From positions 104,001 to 168,000 of the forward strand of contig CAJNDS010002662.1 of NCBI GenBank assembly GCA_905221605.1: a DNA stretch of 64,000 nt, given 5' to 3'. Positions 32,643 to 43,316 of the stretch are shown in pieces (position 1 is the stretch's first letter; each line of letters begins with the position of its first letter). The notes beneath the pieces are model-generated. The model ran no database searches and was not told the origin of the DNA. It was given only the letters and a program-made list of their open reading frames with translations. This DNA comes from Symbiodinium natans. Taxonomy: Eukaryota > Sar > Dinophyceae > Suessiales > Symbiodiniaceae. The position numbers and the translations under genes were made by a program.

Positions 32643-34323
32643 ATGGAATGGGGTTGTCCTTGCTGTGTGCCGTCGTCCTTCGAGCCTACAGACTACGAGG
32701 TCCTGGCCCGTCTTCGCAGCTCGAGGAAAGCAGTTCGATTGCGGGCCCAAGCATGTGCTGCAACGATTTCCAGTGTCGATGCATCGGAGCAAGCTGATGA
32801 ACCACCAGAACCACCAAACAGGTCCAGACCCGACGACAGACATGACAGACGTAACGTGGTTGCAGCTGGCCAGAACCGCTTTGAAGGAAGCGGCGGCTTG
32901 CAGCCGCAGCCCGACTGGGAGCAATTGACTGAACGTGTAGCTTGCGTACTGGCACAAAATCCCTCATCGTTTACGCTGAATGGCACCAACTGCTACTTGG
33001 TTGGCACGGGCCGTCGACGCATCTTAGTTGACACAGGAGAGCAACATTTCGGAGCCGACGCATTCATGAACAACCTTAGCAGATGCCTTGCGGAGCTGGG
33101 CGTGGAAGGTTTGGACGGCATCGTCATCACACACATGCACCATGATCATTACGGGAACGTTGGAAGGCTGCAGGAGAAGTACGGTCCAATTCCAGTGTAC
33201 TCGCGAGAATTTTCCAGCGCGAGCTTTGCTTTAATATCAGAGCTCCGGAAGCGAGATCAGCTGAAGTACTTGCAAGGGTTTGATGGCCGTCCCCGATATA
33301 ATCCACTCAAGGACACTGCACCGATGATGTTGCCTGATACGCTTGACTTGGAGTGGGCAGCGGACAGGGTGAAGTACGTGCCAGGCAAGAACGTAGCGGA
33401 GAAGCTCCAGTGGCAGTTTTACTTCGTGTGGAACTCCCAGGACTTGCTTGATCGCCTCCGCAGTGGGGAATACCCCTGGGAGGCATTGGACACAGGAGAT
33501 AGCATCTCGACCGAGGGGGCGACACTAACAGCTCTGCATATGCCAGGACATTCAGAGGACCACATGTGCTTCCTACTGGAAGAAGAACATTCCCTCTTTT
33601 CAGGTGATCATGTGTTGGGCTGGGGTACCACCTTTGTGGTTGAAATGAAAGACTACATGGAGTCCCTCAGGAAGATGCTGCACATGCATCCCGTCAGCTT
33701 GTTCCCGGGGCATGGTGCCTACATCAAAGATGGAGTTGAGATCCTTCAACGCTACATTTCCCACAGACAGAAGCGGGAAGAGCAGGCATGGCGAGCATTA
33801 GTCAAGCGCTCGGAGCCGGTGTCTATCGAGGAGATTGCTCGAGAGCTCTATCCAAACACGCCCTATGAGCGGATGTGGATGGCAAAGAGCAATGTGGAGG
33901 CCGGGGGCTTGCCTCTCTCTCTCTCTCTGTCTTTGTTCCATGCCGCCAGCATACCACCAACATGTCAACAACATGCTGCCAACATGCCACCAACATGCAC
34001 GAACCTTGGCGAGCGTTTGCTGCGCACATTTGTTTTCGGTGCTATTGTATCTGAACTTGGCACACCGGATCACGTGGGTGTTCCGGGATTCTGGCCATGG
34101 CTTGGGCGAGCTGACTAGCTGTGGACCTTTCTTTGTCTGACAGGTGCTTTTCAGAAAATTCGTGGCTGATGGGGCCGCCGCTGTGTGGAAACCTGAAGTT
34201 ACATACATGGAATCATCGCGCCTTCGCAGAATGCGGGCTTTGCCCAGCGGTTATGTAGAGCGCCACATGGCTGCAACCAGTGAGATTGCACTGGGTGGAG
34301 AGCTCCTGCTCCATCGCAGATGA
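32643..34323 (+). CDS. LACTB2: LACTB2-like metallo-beta-lactamase-fold protein (probable endoribonuclease)
   Basis: Join 32643-33899 and 34144-34323, 478 residues. Human LACTB2 (288 residues) is a mitochondrial zinc endoribonuclease. After an N-terminal extension of about 100 residues the domain begins at VACVLAQNPSSFTLNGTNCY. Zinc ligands: THMHHDH at 163-169, H303 in MPGHSEDH, D322 in SGDHVLG and H357 in FPGHG. A helical C-terminal part includes PNTPYERMWMAKSNVE. The 244-base intron (33900-34143) starts GC and ends AG, contains a (CT)n run and repeated CCAACATG phrases, and joins NVE to VLFRKFVADG in phase 0; LACTB2 has the same ...HL.KL...G helix there. Without splicing the frame would run on to 34118 as low-complexity sequence. 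The first ATG is at 32643, but an upstream acceptor leaves room for an earlier exon. Confidence in the family is high; whether it acts in mitochondria or plastid is not visible. Confidence 0.9.
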
Positions 34324-35562
34324 ACAGATGAGGTAATCTTCCCGATGCCTATGTGTGGGCTGCGCGGCGTTCGCTGGCCAAGCTCTGAGGTCGGGAAAGT
34401 CAGGCAGTATCAGCTATTAACATTCGATGCAGCAGCAGGCGTGCCGGGACTTGAAGAGCTTTCCATGAGAGGGCTAATGTCCAAGGCTGCTCTGAGAGCA
34501 GGTCAAGCGTTTTCCACGCTCTGCAATGCCACACAATGACACGTAGTTTACCTATTGAACTTATTGAACCTACTGAACCGTATTGAACCTATTGAACCTA
34601 TTGGCCTGAAGGTCAGGTGGACCAGTGTGCCGTTCTCGGTTTCCTGGCAGCTTGTGCCGGGAAACGTTTCACCATCCAGCAGAGCTGGGCAAGCAGTTTT
34701 CTGCCACCTTGATGCGAGATTACGCATAGCCTGAGCGGGATGTTGTGGGTGGGTGGCGATGGGATCTTGAAAACTTGACACAGCTCTTTTCGCAATCGCC
34801 AATCGTCGAGTATTTCTGCACAGGTACCAGTAGCTGTCAGCCGTTGACCTTCCGCCGCTTTTCAATCGCAGCAAGGGAGGGGGATGCAGCCCAACCGCAT
34901 TAGGCTTGGGGCCTCGGCGGGCGCAAATGTTCATTGATTCATTAACATGTCAGAGAAAATCATGCAGTACCATTCTGTAAAAGGGTGGGCTCCGTGGCCT
35001 ACGTTCTACAATCCTGAGCAGCGGTTTGATGGTTGGACCAACAATGAATGGAACAGCTGCGGCTTTCGATGGTGCTCTTGCCTTTGATTGGGGCTTTGAG
35101 CTTTGGATGGTGTTGCTGATCGTTGCTGGTTACCTTCTGGTTCGCCTCCCAAGGCCCTCATCCTTCGCCGTGACTTCTCATGTGCTGCAAAAGGGCTGAA
35201 GCCGACATACTGGCAGATTTGATGGTGTCTTGTCTTTTCTTGAGTCTCTCTGCCCCGGTGTCATGACAGCTCTGGGGACACTACGCAGACTTAGGTGCGG
35301 AGTTGGGGCCTCTCAACCCTGCAGCGGAGACCGGGTGTGAGCTGCTCAGTGTTGTTGTTTTCGTTGAGCTTGCATGTCGATTGCTCAAAGCGATCGTCTC
35401 TGCCACGTTCTGTACCGAGTCTGCGAGCGCCCCCCTGTTAGCCAAATGCCGAATTCGGGCAGTCCCTGGCCCAATCTGCACAGAAGTGCCCTCAGAAGAC
35501 CAACAAGACTTCTATCTTAAGGCTCATGATAGTAACGATCCCGTTCCATACCCGTACTGCCG
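34324..35562. other. Intergenic with a 9-base repeat at 34551-34608
   Basis: Contains five imperfect copies of TATTGAACC (34551-34608). Open frames are short and unrecognised. From 35303 an overlapping + frame runs into the first exon of the next gene in another phase and is taken as chance. Confidence 0.45.
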
Positions 35563-38500
35563 ATGGTTGCTGCAGCAAAAGTCGTGGCTCCTCCTGCTGT
35601 CCGGCCCTGGCAAACGTCGAGGACTTTGGAAAGTCATCGAGAGATTAGGGCGTGCCACTTGGACCAGCATCAGTCAAGCCGAGCGCGGTCGTTTCGCCGT
35701 CTGGCTGGTCTGTTGAGCACAGTCCTTGTTGCACCCAGCAGGGCAAGGGCGGCAAGGGCAACGCAGCCCAGGGAAAAGGCGAACAAGATTGCTCTCATAA
35801 CGGGAGCATCAACTGGAATTGGCAAAGCCACGGCACAGGAGCTGTGCCGCAGCAACATGTATTCGAGAATTATTCTGGCAGGGCACAATGAAGCAAAAAC
35901 CAAAGCGGCCATGGACGAGATGGGCCCTGTGGCACAAACGACAGAGCTGGAGTATCTGCCTTTGGGGCTGGCTTCCTTTAAGTCGGTGCGGCAAGCTGCC
36001 AAGCAGTTCCAGGACATGAACTTGCCTCTGCATACCCTTATCTGCAATGCGGCTGTCATGGCGCTGCCGCAAAGGCAGGTCTCCGCTGACGGCAATGAGC
36101 TTCAGCTGGAGGTGAACTACCTGAGCCATTTTTTGCTTGTCAACCTGTTGATGCCGCAGCTTGTGAAAGCTGGGACCGATGATGATCCGGCGAGGACGGT
36201 TCCAGTAGAATGGGCAAAGGCTACTTTTTTCAGGTTCCTCGGCGGTAGCTGTCAAGCGCACACATGCTGTGGGTGAAGGATCATCAGTGTGTCTTCATCG
36301 GCACACTTTGTCCGGAGTCCGCTGGCATTTGGTGATGCAGCGGACCTGAATCTATCAGGGGGAGAAGGGGATCGATACGCGTACTATCCTTGGACTGCAT
36401 ACGGACAGTCAAAGCTCGCGCAGGCTTGACTTGCCTCCCTTGATCCAAAGTATACACTCGTCAAATTGTGGATGTCTTATCGAAAGAATCTGCTTCAGGG
36501 CCGGTACGCTGTCAAAGGAGGAAGAAGAATAATAAGAAGAATAAGTTAGACAAACCGGTGGGCTCTTTAGCAATAGGGTTTCTGTCTCGGAGACATGCCA
36601 TCTCACGAACCATTTACTTGTCTCAAAAACCACTTCATCATGTTCAGGAACTGTCTCAACATCTTTGGTCCTTGATTTTGCGGAACGGTTTCCCGACTTT
36701 GCGACTCGAGGTTGGAACGGTTCGGAACGGTTCGGAACGGTTCGGAACGGTTCGGAACGGTTCGGAACGGTTCGGAACGGTTCGGAACGGTTTCGGAACG
36801 GGTTCAGGAGTTGGCGTGCCGAGGTTTTGCAAGGTCAGAACGGTTCGGAACAACTTCGAGGCAAATAGATCCCGAAAACCTGCAAATAGTTTCCACAGCA
36901 ATGTTCCTGCAGCACATAAACAGCCCACCGGGTAGCCCAAAGAATGAGAAGAAGAAGAAGAAGACGAAGAAGAAGAAGAAGAAGAAGAAGAAGAAGAAGA
37001 AGAAGAAGAAGAAGAAGAAGAAGAAGAAGAAGAAGAAGAAGAAGAAGAAGAAGAAGAAGAAGAAGAAGAAGAAGAAGAAGAATAAGAAGAAGAAGAATAA
37101 TAAGAATAAGAAGAAGAAGAAGAGGCAGAAGAATAATAAGAATAGGAAGACCAGGAAGATCAATAATAATAACAAGAACAAGAAGAAGAACAATAACAAG
37201 AACAATAACAAGAACCAGAACGGGAACAATAGCAAGAACAAGAGCAAGAGCCAGAACCAGAACCAGAACCAGAACAAGAACAAGAACAATAAGAATAAGA
37301 ATAAGAAGAAGAATACGCAGAAGAAGCAGAAGGATCAGCACAATGAGAGAGAGAGAGAGAGAAAAGTACACCAGCGAAGGCCCCAAACAGTTTAGATCAG
37401 AAAGGTGAGGTCAGAAATACGACCTCATCAAAGCATGAGGACGGGCGTCAAGTAACCTTAAGAGCCCTAAACGGTCACATCCACGAATATGGACGTGACA
37501 CAGTGGCACGTTCTTTTTCGAACAAGCACTTGCAAACTGCTTGCCCGCACTGTATTATCCTAACACAGACTTTGGCAACTCTACCTACGCCTGCAAGCTT
37601 CTGAACAAGAGGGCACCCCTTCAGGTCAGGGCGCCGATGGGGTGTTTTTGCGCGAAATCCGGCAGACCCATCAAACATGAAGCGAGACAAACAGGGCACT
37701 GGAAACCCGGCACGCCCATCCGAGACAAAGGGAGAGTAGAGACACATGCCACAGGAACCCCGCAGACCCGTGCAACATGAAGGGAGACAAATGGAGAGAA
37801 GTGGAAACGCGAACCACCGCAAACCCGGCAGGCCCATCTCGACGAGTCGGAAATCCTCAGAAGGAACTGGCGACTGGCCACCCCAACAGTCTACTGCTTG
37901 GGCAAAAGAAAACATAGAGTGAGAGAGAGAGGCAAGCAAGCAAGCAAGCAAGACAGAGAGAGAGAGCCTCCAATTTCACACCGGCTGACTCGATAGAGCG
38001 TGCCCCTTGGGGCGACCTCCCGAGGGAGGGAGGCCATGCGCGCTGCAAGCAAGCAAGAGCCTCCATTGGACGTCGGCTCCCATGTTGAAGGAAAGGAAGA
38101 AAAGAAATGCAGGAGAGAGAGCGAGAGCGAGAGAGAGAGAGTTGAGCACGCCCGTTTGGGTGGCTTCTCCCTTCGGGGGGGGCTAAGTGCGACGGAAGGA
38201 AGAGAGAAAGCCTAAGGCCCTACCGAAAGACAGAGAGCAGAAGAAGAACCCTTGAGCCCTGGAGAAGCAGAGGAGGAAGAACAAAAAACAACAGGAATAC
38301 GAATAAGAGGACAGCTTTCTTTAATTTGGCATGGGTGTGGGTGTGGCATGGTGTGGGTATCCTCCCATCCTGATCCTATCCATTCTGGAGGGGGCCGCTA
38401 CAAGCCGACGGGGTGGTTTTGTGAGCAAGTGTGGTGGGAATGCGGCACGGGGCGATGAGGCAATCAAGTTTCTTGTGGCCAGGTCATGTTCACCTACGAG

Positions 38501-38847
38501 CTGGCAAGGAGATTGAAAGCTCGAGGCTTGCCAGTTGTGGCCAATGCGCTGGACCCTGGGATTGTGGATACGGAGCTGCAGCGATATCTTCCAACAAAGG
38601 CTCCAATCGCAACATGTTCGCATCGCGCAGATATCACCTGAGCTTGATTTTGCTTGTTCGGGTGCAGGCACCTTCTGCCCTCATGAAGTTGTCAAAGACA
38701 CCAGACCGTGGAGCGGACACCGTGGTCCTCCTCGCCACGAGGGATGCTGGACGCGGTTCAGGTGGATACTGGGTTGATGAGCGGCTTCTTGCCTGCACAG
38801 TGTCTTGCGCAACTGCGACGTTGCTTGCGGTCGCTCAAGAATATTGA
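35563..38847 (+). CDS. Short-chain dehydrogenase/reductase (SDR), four exons
   Basis: Join 35563-36194, 36279-36423, 38483-38599 and 38668-38847; 357 residues. All phases agree. SDRs are NAD(P)(H) oxidoreductases. The cofactor loop is TGASTGIG at 80-87, followed by ILAGHN (second strand) and ICNAAV. The catalytic Ser lies in SVSSSAHF (exon 2) and Y252-x3-K256 in AYGQSK. VMFTYELARRL, ALDPGIVDTELQ and TVVLLATRD follow in exons 3-4, as in retinol-dehydrogenase-like SDRs. The first ~70 residues are Arg/Ala-rich and may be a targeting peptide. Introns: 36195-36278 (GA-AG, 84 bases), 36424-38482 (GC-AG, 2059 bases) and 38600-38667 (GC-AG, 68 bases). The long intron carries a 10-bp repeat and a purine tract. 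The C-terminus after WVDERLL is uncertain, and a further splice is possible. Substrate unknown. Confidence 0.85.
36711..36802. repeat. 10-bp tandem repeat (GGTTCGGAAC)n in SDR intron 2
   Basis: About nine copies of a 10-base unit, seven of them perfect, with a stray extra copy near 36838. Each unit contains GTTCGGAAC, which is nearly self-complementary. Confidence 0.95.
36943..37377 (+). repeat. Purine-rich tract, (GAA)n core, in SDR intron 2
   Basis: About 435 bases that are almost all A and G on the + strand. Perfect GAA triplets run from about 36968 to 37080. Decayed AAGAAT/AACAAG/CCAGAA hexamers follow to about 37315, and a GA run lies at 37345-37362. The long Lys-, Arg- and Leu/Phe-rich frames on both strands are repeat artefacts. 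Long GAA tracts can form triplex structures, so this is an unusual thing to keep in an intron. Confidence 0.95.
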
Positions 38848-39929
38848 GGCTTTCAGAGAGCTTGGGTCGTGGGAAATCCCCCATGCCCATGAATGCCGAG
38901 CTGGCCGTGGAAGGGTTCCTGCTCTTACTTGGCATCTTTTCATCTTTGCTTCCCATGGGGTTTCAGTCTTGGCGCAAGAGAGCCTAAAACTTCCCAGGAC
39001 GACCTCATACAATGAAAGCACCTGGACGGAGCTGTGGCGCTGCAGTTCCCAATTGGTTGGGCTCGAAACAACGATTTAGCAGCGACTCAAAGCGCGCCAA
39101 ACGAAGCGATGCATTGGAATGCACATGAACACACCAACATGCCGTCATGACTTGCTTAGTTGCAGTTGGGATTCCGGGTTTACGAGGTCCTACACGTGTT
39201 CCGGCATCCTCGCTTCTTGATAGAGGCTCAGAGTGTCGAGTTTGTCGGAGAACTTGAGAGGTCGCATTGCAAGTTGCAGTCCAGTTTCCAGGTATACCGG
39301 TGACGCCTACACGCAGCTGCAAAACGTGCAGGTGCATGCCCTAGATACTTCAAGCCTTTGAGATATGGATGATCCTTTCGCACGAAAGCAGTTTCGGGCC
39401 ATATGCGCTAGATGGGGCTCAGCTGTCAGCCTTTACGTCTCTGGGATGTCTTGCCCAGGAGCAGAACAAAGACTTAGTTGAGAACGCCAGTGCCATTATG
39501 TCGCTCTATGGAGACGAAGCGACAACGCCATGCCTCCTGTTCGTCGGGCCCTGAGTCGAGCTTGGAAAGCGACCATTGCTGTGTGGTTTCCTCTCCAGGC
39601 GGGAATGACGAGGACACCATGTGCGGTGATCCCCTGCAACGTTTGCGTGCCGGACTGAAACCTCATGTGGCATGGCCCATGACAGCCAAGCTATGTATGT
39701 ACGTGCAGAGGTGCGCTTCTTTCTCCCTCACCATCGCAATTATGAGGGTCATCTGCAGGCGACTTCTAACATGCGCTCGCAGCATCACACCCTCAGCGTG
39801 ATGCCATTTTGCAGGCCCTTCTATCCTTTGCCAGCGATCAGGGCAGCCGGCCAGACACCTGAAGTTCACTGAGTTTCGTCGGATGTTGTAACCGGTAGAC
39901 GAAGCTGCTACCTCCTCCCTGCACATGCC

Positions 39930-39930
39930 G

Positions 39931-39983
<53 letters not shown>
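39930..39983. repeat. (TGC)18 trinucleotide repeat
   Basis: Eighteen uninterrupted TGC triplets. Several short CAG runs follow within 130 bases. Confidence 0.97.
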
Positions 39984-39984
<1 letters not shown>

Positions 39985-40239
39985 AGGTTCCAGCGTGGCA
40001 GATGCGGGACCAGCTTGAACAGCTACAGCAGCAGCAGCAGTTGTTGCAGCGGCGCGGCAGACAATTGCAGTGCCAACAGCAGCAGTGCCACCATCAGTGC
40101 GGCGAGCCACTTCAGTCGCAGCAAGCAGATGGAAACTGCATCAGAGCCACGCAAGCTGCGACTTCCGATCAACGTGCAAGTGGCTGAGACAGTATTGAAG
40201 GAAAAAGGCACCGACTTCTGCAGAATCCTGATGAGTTAG
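39984..40239 (+). CDS. Possible last exon of an unknown protein
   Basis: One frame ends with [20 protein letters not shown] then [11 protein letters not shown] and a stop at 40237-40239; this tail looks protein-like. Another frame over the first half is Gln-rich ([12 protein letters not shown]). No family, start or acceptor can be named. It is recorded only because the tail is hard to dismiss. Confidence 0.2.
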
Positions 40240-40440
40240 TTTGTTATCGGTTTTGTTTGTTTGCTTCCTTGTTCTTGCGGGGTTCTGCCTCAGCCTTCGG
40301 CGTGAACAAACCATCCGCAGGCTCAAAAAATCAAGTTCTGGACCAACCAGATACTGTGTATGCTTCGGGAGGTTTTTCTCGAAAGTAGAAAGTATGCGCA
40401 GTAGTTCATTAAAGAGGACACAGCGAACAAACGTACTGAA

Positions 40441-40740
40441 GAGAGAGTGAGAGAGAGAGTGAGAGTGAGAGAGAGAGTGAGAGTGAGAGTGAGAGTAAGC
40501 GTGAGAGTGAGAGTGAGAGTGACAGTGAGATTGAGAGTGAGAGTGGGAGTGGGAGTGAGAGTGAGAGTGAGCGAGCGAGCGAGCCAGAGAGAGAGAGAGA
40601 GGCACAGAGAGAGAAAGAAAGAGAGAGAGAGGGAGAGAGAGCGAACGCTCGGCTTCGGGCGACCGTCACCTGGGGGGGTTATGTGTGCAGGAGGCAAGGA
40701 ATAGAGAGAGAGAGAGAGAGAGAGGGAGGATAGAGACAGA
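40441..40740 (+). repeat. Purine-rich (GAGAGT)n/(GA)n tract
   Basis: About 200 bases of GAGAGTGA-type hexamers, then (GA)n from 40588 to 40645 and again at 40703-40725, with a unique 60-base gap. The + strand is almost entirely purine apart from regular T residues. Confidence 0.95.
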
Positions 40741-40944
40741 GTCAGAGACAGGGACAGGGACAGAGGGAAACCCTCACACCATAGCGGGAGGGACTGCGCC
40801 CCGAGAATCTCTGATGTAGAGTGTCACCGAGACGCTGTGAGACGACTCCTCAGGCCCAGCAGAATGGGAAGAAGAAGACAGAGAGAGAGTTCACATGCTG
40901 TACAGTTTCACTGAAATGGACTCTGCAACACGTCCCCTTGCGGC

Positions 40945-41107
40945 GTCGTGGTAGTCGTGGTAGTCGTGGTAGTCGTGGTAGTCGTGGTAGTCGTGGTAGT
41001 CGTGGTGGTCGTGGTGGTAGTGGTAGTAACTCCTGGTAGTAGTGGTAGTAGTGGTAGTAGTGGTAGTAGTGGTAGTAGTGGTAGTAGTGGTAGTAGTGGT
41101 AGTAGTG
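40945..41107. repeat. Two adjacent 9-bp repeats: (GTCGTGGTA)n and (GTGGTAGTA)n
   Basis: About eight copies of GTCGTGGTA (40945-41018) are followed, after CTCCTG, by about eight copies of GTGGTAGTA (41034-41107). The units differ by two bases, so one array probably arose from the other. All frames are open through it. Confidence 0.95.
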
Positions 41108-41377
41108 CCGAAATAACACGTGAAGCTCTGACCATGATACCCTGAACGCAGCAATCTTGCACAGACTCCATGCCTGGAAATACTAGAAAGCGATTGTGTG
41201 TGTTCGGAACCATGCTGATTCAAGGACACGTCAATCATGAACAGGCTGTTTCGATGCTAAATCCTGCACGTACTTCAGCATGTTCAGCTGCGCTGCGCAA
41301 GTTGAATGATTTGGTTCGTTTTTTTTTGATAGCTGTTTGGTTTGAGAGGCTGCGTTCAGGATGTTTGCGGCCGGAGT

Positions 41378-41409
41378 GTTTGTGTGTGTGTGTGTGTGGG
41401 CGCGCGCGC

Positions 41410-41471
<62 letters not shown>

Positions 41472-41485
41472 GTGCGTGTGTGTGC
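41378..41485. repeat. (TG)n dinucleotide repeat
   Basis: About 100 bases of TG, interrupted by GGCGCGCGCGC at 41399-41409 and a few CG substitutions near the end. Confidence 0.97.
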
Positions 41486-41806
41486 CGTCGATTCTTCGAT
41501 TCACGCTGCAGTTTTTGCTCAGATCTGGAGGGCTGGCCAAACTCGTGAAGCATCACGTGTGCTATGCTGTGTGCAGGGAGGGGGATTATAAGTGGCATGT
41601 GTACCACCAAGCACGTGCATGCGCAAAGGCACGTCGACACAGGCTGGCCCTCTTATTTCTCTCTTTCGTTGCGGCATAGGCTTCACGTCAGAAAGAGGGT
41701 AGTCATCTGGTAGTCTTTCCATCGCCATCAGCTTTCTAGCATAACCAGAGCTCTGATAGGTCGGCAGTCTGTGTGTTTTAGCCCTGTGCTGCGCATGGTG
41801 TGCTAG

Positions 41807-43252
41807 ATGCTGGAGCCCAGTACTATCCACAGTTATGAGCCACCTGCCTACCGAAGTAACCCGCCTTCTCCCTCAGAAGGCTTGCCACCGAGTCTGCCTT
41901 TCCATTGTGCAGTCCTGGAGTCTGCAGATGCTTGCGGTGGTCCGTCCCCAGCCCTGCTACACTCGCTCCGAGAGCAAGGCTGCAAGCTTATCTTGGCCCA
42001 GGTCGAGGATGTTGAAGAGGAGGAGCGAAGTCCACCAAGGGAACGTGTAAGCGTGGACACCAGTCCTCTGAAGCGTAATAGCGCACCCAAGGCCTATCGG
42101 CCCACCTCTCTAAATCGAGAGTGGTTTGACGCGGTTTTTGATAAGGTGCTCGCCATCACTGGTGAGGAAGGTGGAGGAAACAGTCCTCTGGAACGCTTCT
42201 TCGCTGATGAGGGCACACCGTCTTCACAAGCCGTTTGCTTCGCTTGCTCTGATGCCGGGTCCAAGGCATTCGGTGCCGTGGATGCTGGCCTCGTCCTTGC
42301 TCCGGGCCATGACAAAGTGTGGCGTAGGACAGAGGAGGAGGACGTTATACAGTTGCCTGGCGCAGACTGTGCCCTGTCACAAAGCCCCACAGCAAGGCAG
42401 TTGGCCTGGCTTCATGAGGTATTCACTCAGAAGCTGTGGTGCTGCTGTATGTGGCTCGCACCAGCCCCAGAGGAGCTGCGTCACAATGCCGGGCTCCCTA
42501 GCGACAGCCCATCGGCCTATGAGCGTGCGACAATCACATCCGTGGCGAGTGGCACGCTGCAAGCGCTTGGCCATCCGCCTTGGGCTTCCAGGTGGGAGAC
42601 CTGGCAAGAAGGTGAAGAGACCTATCCATGCATGGCCGCTCTGGGCGATGAGATGTGTGCATGTCCGGACTGGACCCCGCTGGAACCGCGCTTCCGGTGC
42701 CGAGGGACTCTTCGTGAGCTCGTTTCTCTGCCAAAGGTGGTCTTGTATTGCCACTCCCTAGATGTTGGCCTTGCAAAAGTACATCACCTCATCGAGGCAC
42801 AAGATGTCAACGGATTGGTCGTGCGTGTGAGCAGCAACCGCCTCTGCAGCTTGTGCCGGGAGGGTACTGCCGGAACAGAGATGTCGGTGACATTAGTCGC
42901 TTGCAACAGCAAGAACTGGCCGGATATTTGCATTCGCTCCAGCCTGCTGTGCAAGCATCTTCCGAAAGGTTTCACTTTATATGGTCTTCCGTCTGTGGAC
43001 ATCTCGAGGGGGAAGGCAATGCTTACAGCAGCATACCAGGACGAGCAGGGCCAAATAGTCCTGGTCCGAGCCTGGCATCGAGTTTGCAAAGATGATGGCA
43101 GAGGTGATGTCGAACTAAACGTTGGTGGTGACATGAACTGTGCCTGCCTGAGATACATATGTGCTCGTTTTGTGCTTCCAGCACACACAGCTCTTTTCTT
43201 CTGTGTGAATGAGGTGCATCGTCTGTGCATGCTCAGAAAGTTGCAAGCTTAG
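41807..43252 (+). CDS. Uncharacterised protein, long first exon (481 codons)
   Basis: The longest unexplained frame in the window, from an ATG at 41807 to a TAG at 43250-43252. It has amino acid content normal for a real protein and no simple repeat. I do not recognise a family. Visible features: a Pro/Ser-rich N-terminus (PPAYRSNPPSPSEGLPPS), an acidic stretch (VEDVEEEERSPPRERV), and Cys- and Trp-rich segments in the second half such as KLWCCCMWLAPAPEEL, CSLCREGTAG and CACLRYICARF. No membrane helix or signal peptide is obvious. A GC donor (TTGCAA|GCTTAG) just before the stop would allow splicing to the protein-like block at 43317. It shares strand and spacing with PrimPol downstream but nothing ties their functions. 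Confidence 0.6.
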   Translation: MLEPSTIHSYEPPAYRSNPPSPSEGLPPSLPFHCAVLESADACGGPSPALLHSLREQGCKLILAQVEDVEEEERSPPRERVSVDTSPLKRNSAPKAYRPTSLNREWFDAVFDKVLAITGEEGGGNSPLERFFADEGTPSSQAVCFACSDAGSKAFGAVDAGLVLAPGHDKVWRRTEEEDVIQLPGADCALSQSPTARQLAWLHEVFTQKLWCCCMWLAPAPEELRHNAGLPSDSPSAYERATITSVASGTLQALGHPPWASRWETWQEGEETYPCMAALGDEMCACPDWTPLEPRFRCRGTLRELVSLPKVVLYCHSLDVGLAKVHHLIEAQDVNGLVVRVSSNRLCSLCREGTAGTEMSVTLVACNSKNWPDICIRSSLLCKHLPKGFTLYGLPSVDISRGKAMLTAAYQDEQGQIVLVRAWHRVCKDDGRGDVELNVGGDMNCACLRYICARFVLPAHTALFFCVNEVHRLCMLRKLQA

Positions 43253-43316
43253 GCGCAGTATCACGTATGATATCACATTTGTACTAGCTGCGGGCACTCA
43301 GAGTGCGCAGATCCGT

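Larger units (their letters stand above)
38848..41806. other. Intergenic region crowded with simple repeats
   Basis: Apart from a possible short exon (39984-40239) no gene is supported. It holds five different microsatellites listed separately. Frames over them (polyLeu/Cys/Ala, Glu-Arg, Thr/His, Cys-Val) are artefacts. Between 38848 and 39925 there are only short unrecognised frames on both strands. Confidence 0.5.

Noticed and set aside
33900-34118. Extension of the LACTB2-like protein through a Leu/Ser- and Met/Thr/Cys-rich tail
   Set aside because: It is the translated intron (CT run and CCAACATG repeats). Splicing at GC-AG restores the family's C-terminal helix in phase.
36712-37408. 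Long Lys-, Arg-, Leu- and Phe-rich frames on both strands
   Set aside because: They translate the GAA-derived purine tract inside the SDR intron. Frames on both strands are equally open.
40447-40704. Arg/Glu/Val-rich frame and its antisense Ser/Leu-rich frames
   Set aside because: By-product of (GAGAGT)n and (GA)n repeats.
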